Origin: Thalassotalea sp. HSM 43
Lineage (GTDB): Bacteria; Pseudomonadota; Gammaproteobacteria; Enterobacterales; Alteromonadaceae
Assembly: GCF_004752005.1 (NCBI RefSeq)
Contig: NZ_CP038493.1
Span: 2,938,302 to 3,002,301 of the forward strand
Length of the DNA: 64,000 nt
Reading direction: 5' to 3'
Shown here: in pieces, positions 62,132-64,000 of the stretch
Layout of the letters: each line of letters begins with the position of its first letter
Position numbering within the stretch: position 1 is the first letter of the stretch
The notes under the pieces: generated by a model
Database searches by the model: none
Seen by the model: only the letters and a program-made list of their open reading frames with translations
What the model was told of the DNA's origin: nothing
Program-made: the position numbers and the translations under genes

Positions 62132-63025
62132 TTGCAAACAACATCAAAAAATATTTCGTTATCAAGCGAACAACAAAAAAGCGTTTCGAGCGACCAGCTA
62201 ACGAAAAAATCGACATTAGCCTTAGCCAATAATCTATTAAAGTACTCCGCAATATTTTGGTTTTTGGCGATAATGGCAGGCCAATGGTTGTTCTTTTATT
62301 ATATTTTATCCTTTTACGGCTTTTCAGTGATCAACGATAATATGGAAATCTGGAATCGCTGGGAGGCATTAGGCAGTAGCCCATATAAAGCTGGTGACAG
62401 TGCCGGAAATCTGGTTTTTGCAGCGCATACTATTGGGGCTGGCATTGTTGCCTTTGGCGGTGCATTGCAATTGATCCCCAAAGTGCGGGCGGTTGCGCCA
62501 AGGTTTCACAAGATAAATGGTTATATCTATCTAGCGACCGTGTTTTGCTTGGCCATGTCAGGCTTCTATTTATCTTGGATTCGCGGCGCGAGTCCCGATA
62601 CGGTGTCGGCGATAGGAACAAGTATAAATGGTTTTCTTATTTTGGGGTTCGCCTTCCTTGCCGTTAAACATGCCATAAATAGAGACATCGCCACTCATAG
62701 ACAATGGGCTATACGATTATTTCTTGTCTCCAATGCACAGTGGTTTCTGCGTGTAGGCGTGTTCAGTTATATGATCACAGGGACCGTTTTAGGAGCCAAA
62801 CCTGCATTTGGCGATCCATTTTTTACTATTTGGACCTTTGCTTGTTTTCTTTTACCACTGGCGGCTGCGCAACTTTATTTTTATGCGTCTACTCGTCCTA
62901 ATGCCAATCTAAAAATCGTCGCTGCTGCGGTGCTGTTTATATTAACTATGTTAATGATAATTGGTGTCATTGGCTTAACACCATTCCTTATGCAAATAGT
63001 AAGTGGCGAGCCAATTAGCTTCTAA
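62132..63025 (+). CDS. DUF2306 family membrane protein
   Basis: A 297-residue inner-membrane protein with about seven to eight transmembrane segments. Conserved DUF2306 features are FAAHTIGAGIVAFGGALQLIPKVRAVAPRFHKINGYIYLATV and INRDIATHRQWAIRLFLVSNAQWFLRVG; the His residues in HTIGA, FHKINGY and THRQW suggest a metal or haem site. Function unknown. No ATG is near the start; TTG 62132 with GAGAAAC upstream is my choice. Probably controlled by the neighbouring membrane-bound AraC regulator. Confidence 0.8.
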   Translation: MQTTSKNISLSSEQQKSVSSDQLTKKSTLALANNLLKYSAIFWFLAIMAGQWLFFYYILSFYGFSVINDNMEIWNRWEALGSSPYKAGDSAGNLVFAAHTIGAGIVAFGGALQLIPKVRAVAPRFHKINGYIYLATVFCLAMSGFYLSWIRGASPDTVSAIGTSINGFLILGFAFLAVKHAINRDIATHRQWAIRLFLVSNAQWFLRVGVFSYMITGTVLGAKPAFGDPFFTIWTFACFLLPLAAAQLYFYASTRPNANLKIVAAAVLFILTMLMIIGVIGLTPFLMQIVSGEPISF

Positions 63026-63130
63026 TGGTAAATGTTAATAGCTAGAACAAGAATGGTAGAAAAAGTTTGGTGCCTGAACGCGGGGGAGACAATGCATTCG
63101 AGGCACCACTACGTATGATGGTGAAAACGA

Positions 63131-64000
63131 CTAAAAGTTCACAACATTTGGCGGCGTTGGTTGGGCAATTTTTGTCAACGCGTGTTTTAGGTCGTCAATA
63201 ATGTCGTCAACGGACTCTAAACCCACTGAGATTCGGATTAATGTATCGCTAATACCGGCATCGCGACGCTCTTCTTCACTATAGGGAGAGTGGGTCATCG
63301 ATGCTGGGTGTTGAATTAATGACTCTGCATCACCTAAGCTTACCGCAATTGAAAACAGCTGCATGCTATTAATAAAGCGTTCACCATCGATAATGCTGCC
63401 TGCTAGCTCAAACGCTATCACACCACCGGCAGCCTGCATTTGCGTGCCGATGTATTTATGATCTGGATGACTAGCCAAGCCAGGGTAATAAACGCTGCGA
63501 ACTTGAGGTTGGCGTTGCAGAAACTCGGCAACCGTCTGCGCGTTTTGACAATGTCTTTCCATGCGCAGGTTAAGAGTTTTCAAACCGCGAATGATCAGCG
63601 ATGCATCATGCGGACTAATGGTGCCACCAAAGTCCTTTAAAATGGTCAATTTAATATGTTCAATCATCTCGTTGCTACCGCACACTATGCCGGCAACGAC
63701 ATCACCATGGCCGTTAAGGTATTTAGTTGCACTGTGAATCACGACATCAATGCCAAACTGTTTTGGTTGTTGCAACATTGGCGTTAAAAAGGTGTTGTCG
63801 ACGATAGAGACTAGGTTATGTTGCTTGGCAATGTCGGCAACCATCTGCAAATCGATGACCGCCATATTGGGATTAATAGGGGTTTCCAAAAATATTGCTT
63901 TGGTATTGTCCTGAATCGCTTGTTTGATGTTCTCTGCACAACTCATATCAACGAGGCTGACCTCTACGCCAAAACGGGTAAGCTGATGGCTAATAAAGGC
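63131..64000 (-). CDS. Methionine gamma-lyase, partial (5' end beyond window)
   Basis: PLP enzyme of the Cys/Met metabolism family. The C-terminal 289 residues lie in the window and the frame is open to the edge, so the start lies beyond 64000. The PLP-lysine motif is VIHSATKYLNGHGDVVAGIV. The end, FSIAVSLGDAESLIQHPASMTHSPYSEEERRDAGISDTLIRISVGLE, is much closer to methionine gamma-lyase (methanethiol, 2-oxobutyrate and ammonia from methionine) than to cystathionine gamma-synthase. The decisive active-site Cys near residue 116 is outside the window. A MetB-like activity cannot be excluded. Confidence 0.82.
   Translation of the reverse strand, partial: AFISHQLTRFGVEVSLVDMSCAENIKQAIQDNTKAIFLETPINPNMAVIDLQMVADIAKQHNLVSIVDNTFLTPMLQQPKQFGIDVVIHSATKYLNGHGDVVAGIVCGSNEMIEHIKLTILKDFGGTISPHDASLIIRGLKTLNLRMERHCQNAQTVAEFLQRQPQVRSVYYPGLASHPDHKYIGTQMQAAGGVIAFELAGSIIDGERFINSMQLFSIAVSLGDAESLIQHPASMTHSPYSEEERRDAGISDTLIRISVGLESVDDIIDDLKHALTKIAQPTPPNVVNF

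Noticed and set aside
63131-64000. Cystathionine gamma-synthase (metB) identity
   Set aside because: The C-terminal motifs fit methionine gamma-lyase better; kept as an alternative because the key Cys lies outside the window.
1-64000. tRNA, rRNA, prophage, insertion sequence, CRISPR array or toxin-antitoxin genes
   Set aside because: Looked for by eye on both strands; none found that I can support.

Overview
The window is a contiguous piece of a marine-type gammaproteobacterial chromosome. Gene content and order (clpX-lon-hupB-ppiD, epmC-yfcL-mnmC-fabB, corB-ypjD-ffh with rpsP-rimM-trmD-rplS, MsrPQ, an SO_0444-type metal permease, DUF2058, YjdM) point to Alteromonadales. A Colwellia/Thalassotalea-like organism is my best guess, but that is inference from protein feel, not from a search. 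No phage, integrase, transposase, CRISPR array, rRNA or tRNA was recognised. Nearly all of it is core genome with small accessory insertions.

Layout. 0-6.6 kb: the proteostasis block clpX, lon (with a clear sigma-32-type promoter), hupB and ppiD. 6.6-13 kb: Yip1 membrane protein, a small unknown protein, an aldehyde dehydrogenase with a TetR regulator, miaE, and a DUF885 lipoprotein whose promoter region carries a 14-bp perfect inverted repeat. 13-22 kb: lpxH-ppiB, cysS, an Lrp-type regulator, then epmC / NAD-kinase-like / yfcL facing mnmC, which is divergent from fabB. The fabB promoter has adjacent FabR-like and FadR-like sites. 22-28.6 kb: DUF6746 protein, a pseudouridine synthase with an NhaC antiporter, gshA (probable TTG start), a LysE/ArgO exporter and an SLT-like lipoprotein. 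The gaps around the exporter hold two short candidate small RNAs, each with an extracytoplasmic-stress-type promoter and an intrinsic terminator.

28.6-39 kb: corB-ypjD, a Cu/Zn-type permease, ffh, an inserted DUF805-like / dioxygenase / RarD-like block, then rpsP-rimM-trmD-rplS. 39-45 kb: DUF2845 protein, acs behind a perfect LacI-type palindrome, and an AraC regulator divergent from a serine hydrolase and an outer-membrane-type protein. 45-57 kb: aroF-tyrA-thioredoxin-like, accessory genes including an RND pump, and a convergent pheA. 57-64 kb: DUF2058 and glutaredoxin, a 0.7-kb gene-free stretch with a REP-like element, msrPQ, a pseudouridine synthase, an AraC / DUF2306 pair and the 3' part of a methionine gamma-lyase gene.

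The most interesting content is regulatory. pheA has a textbook Phe leader peptide with attenuator and antiterminator. The aroF-tyrA operon is preceded by an 18-codon leader peptide with six Tyr codons but no intrinsic terminator after it, suggesting a Tyr-sensing mechanism different from classical attenuation. The E. coli-like macro-order (corB-ypjD-ffh, rpsP-rplS, aroF-tyrA convergent with pheA) is kept across about 28 kb despite the insertions.
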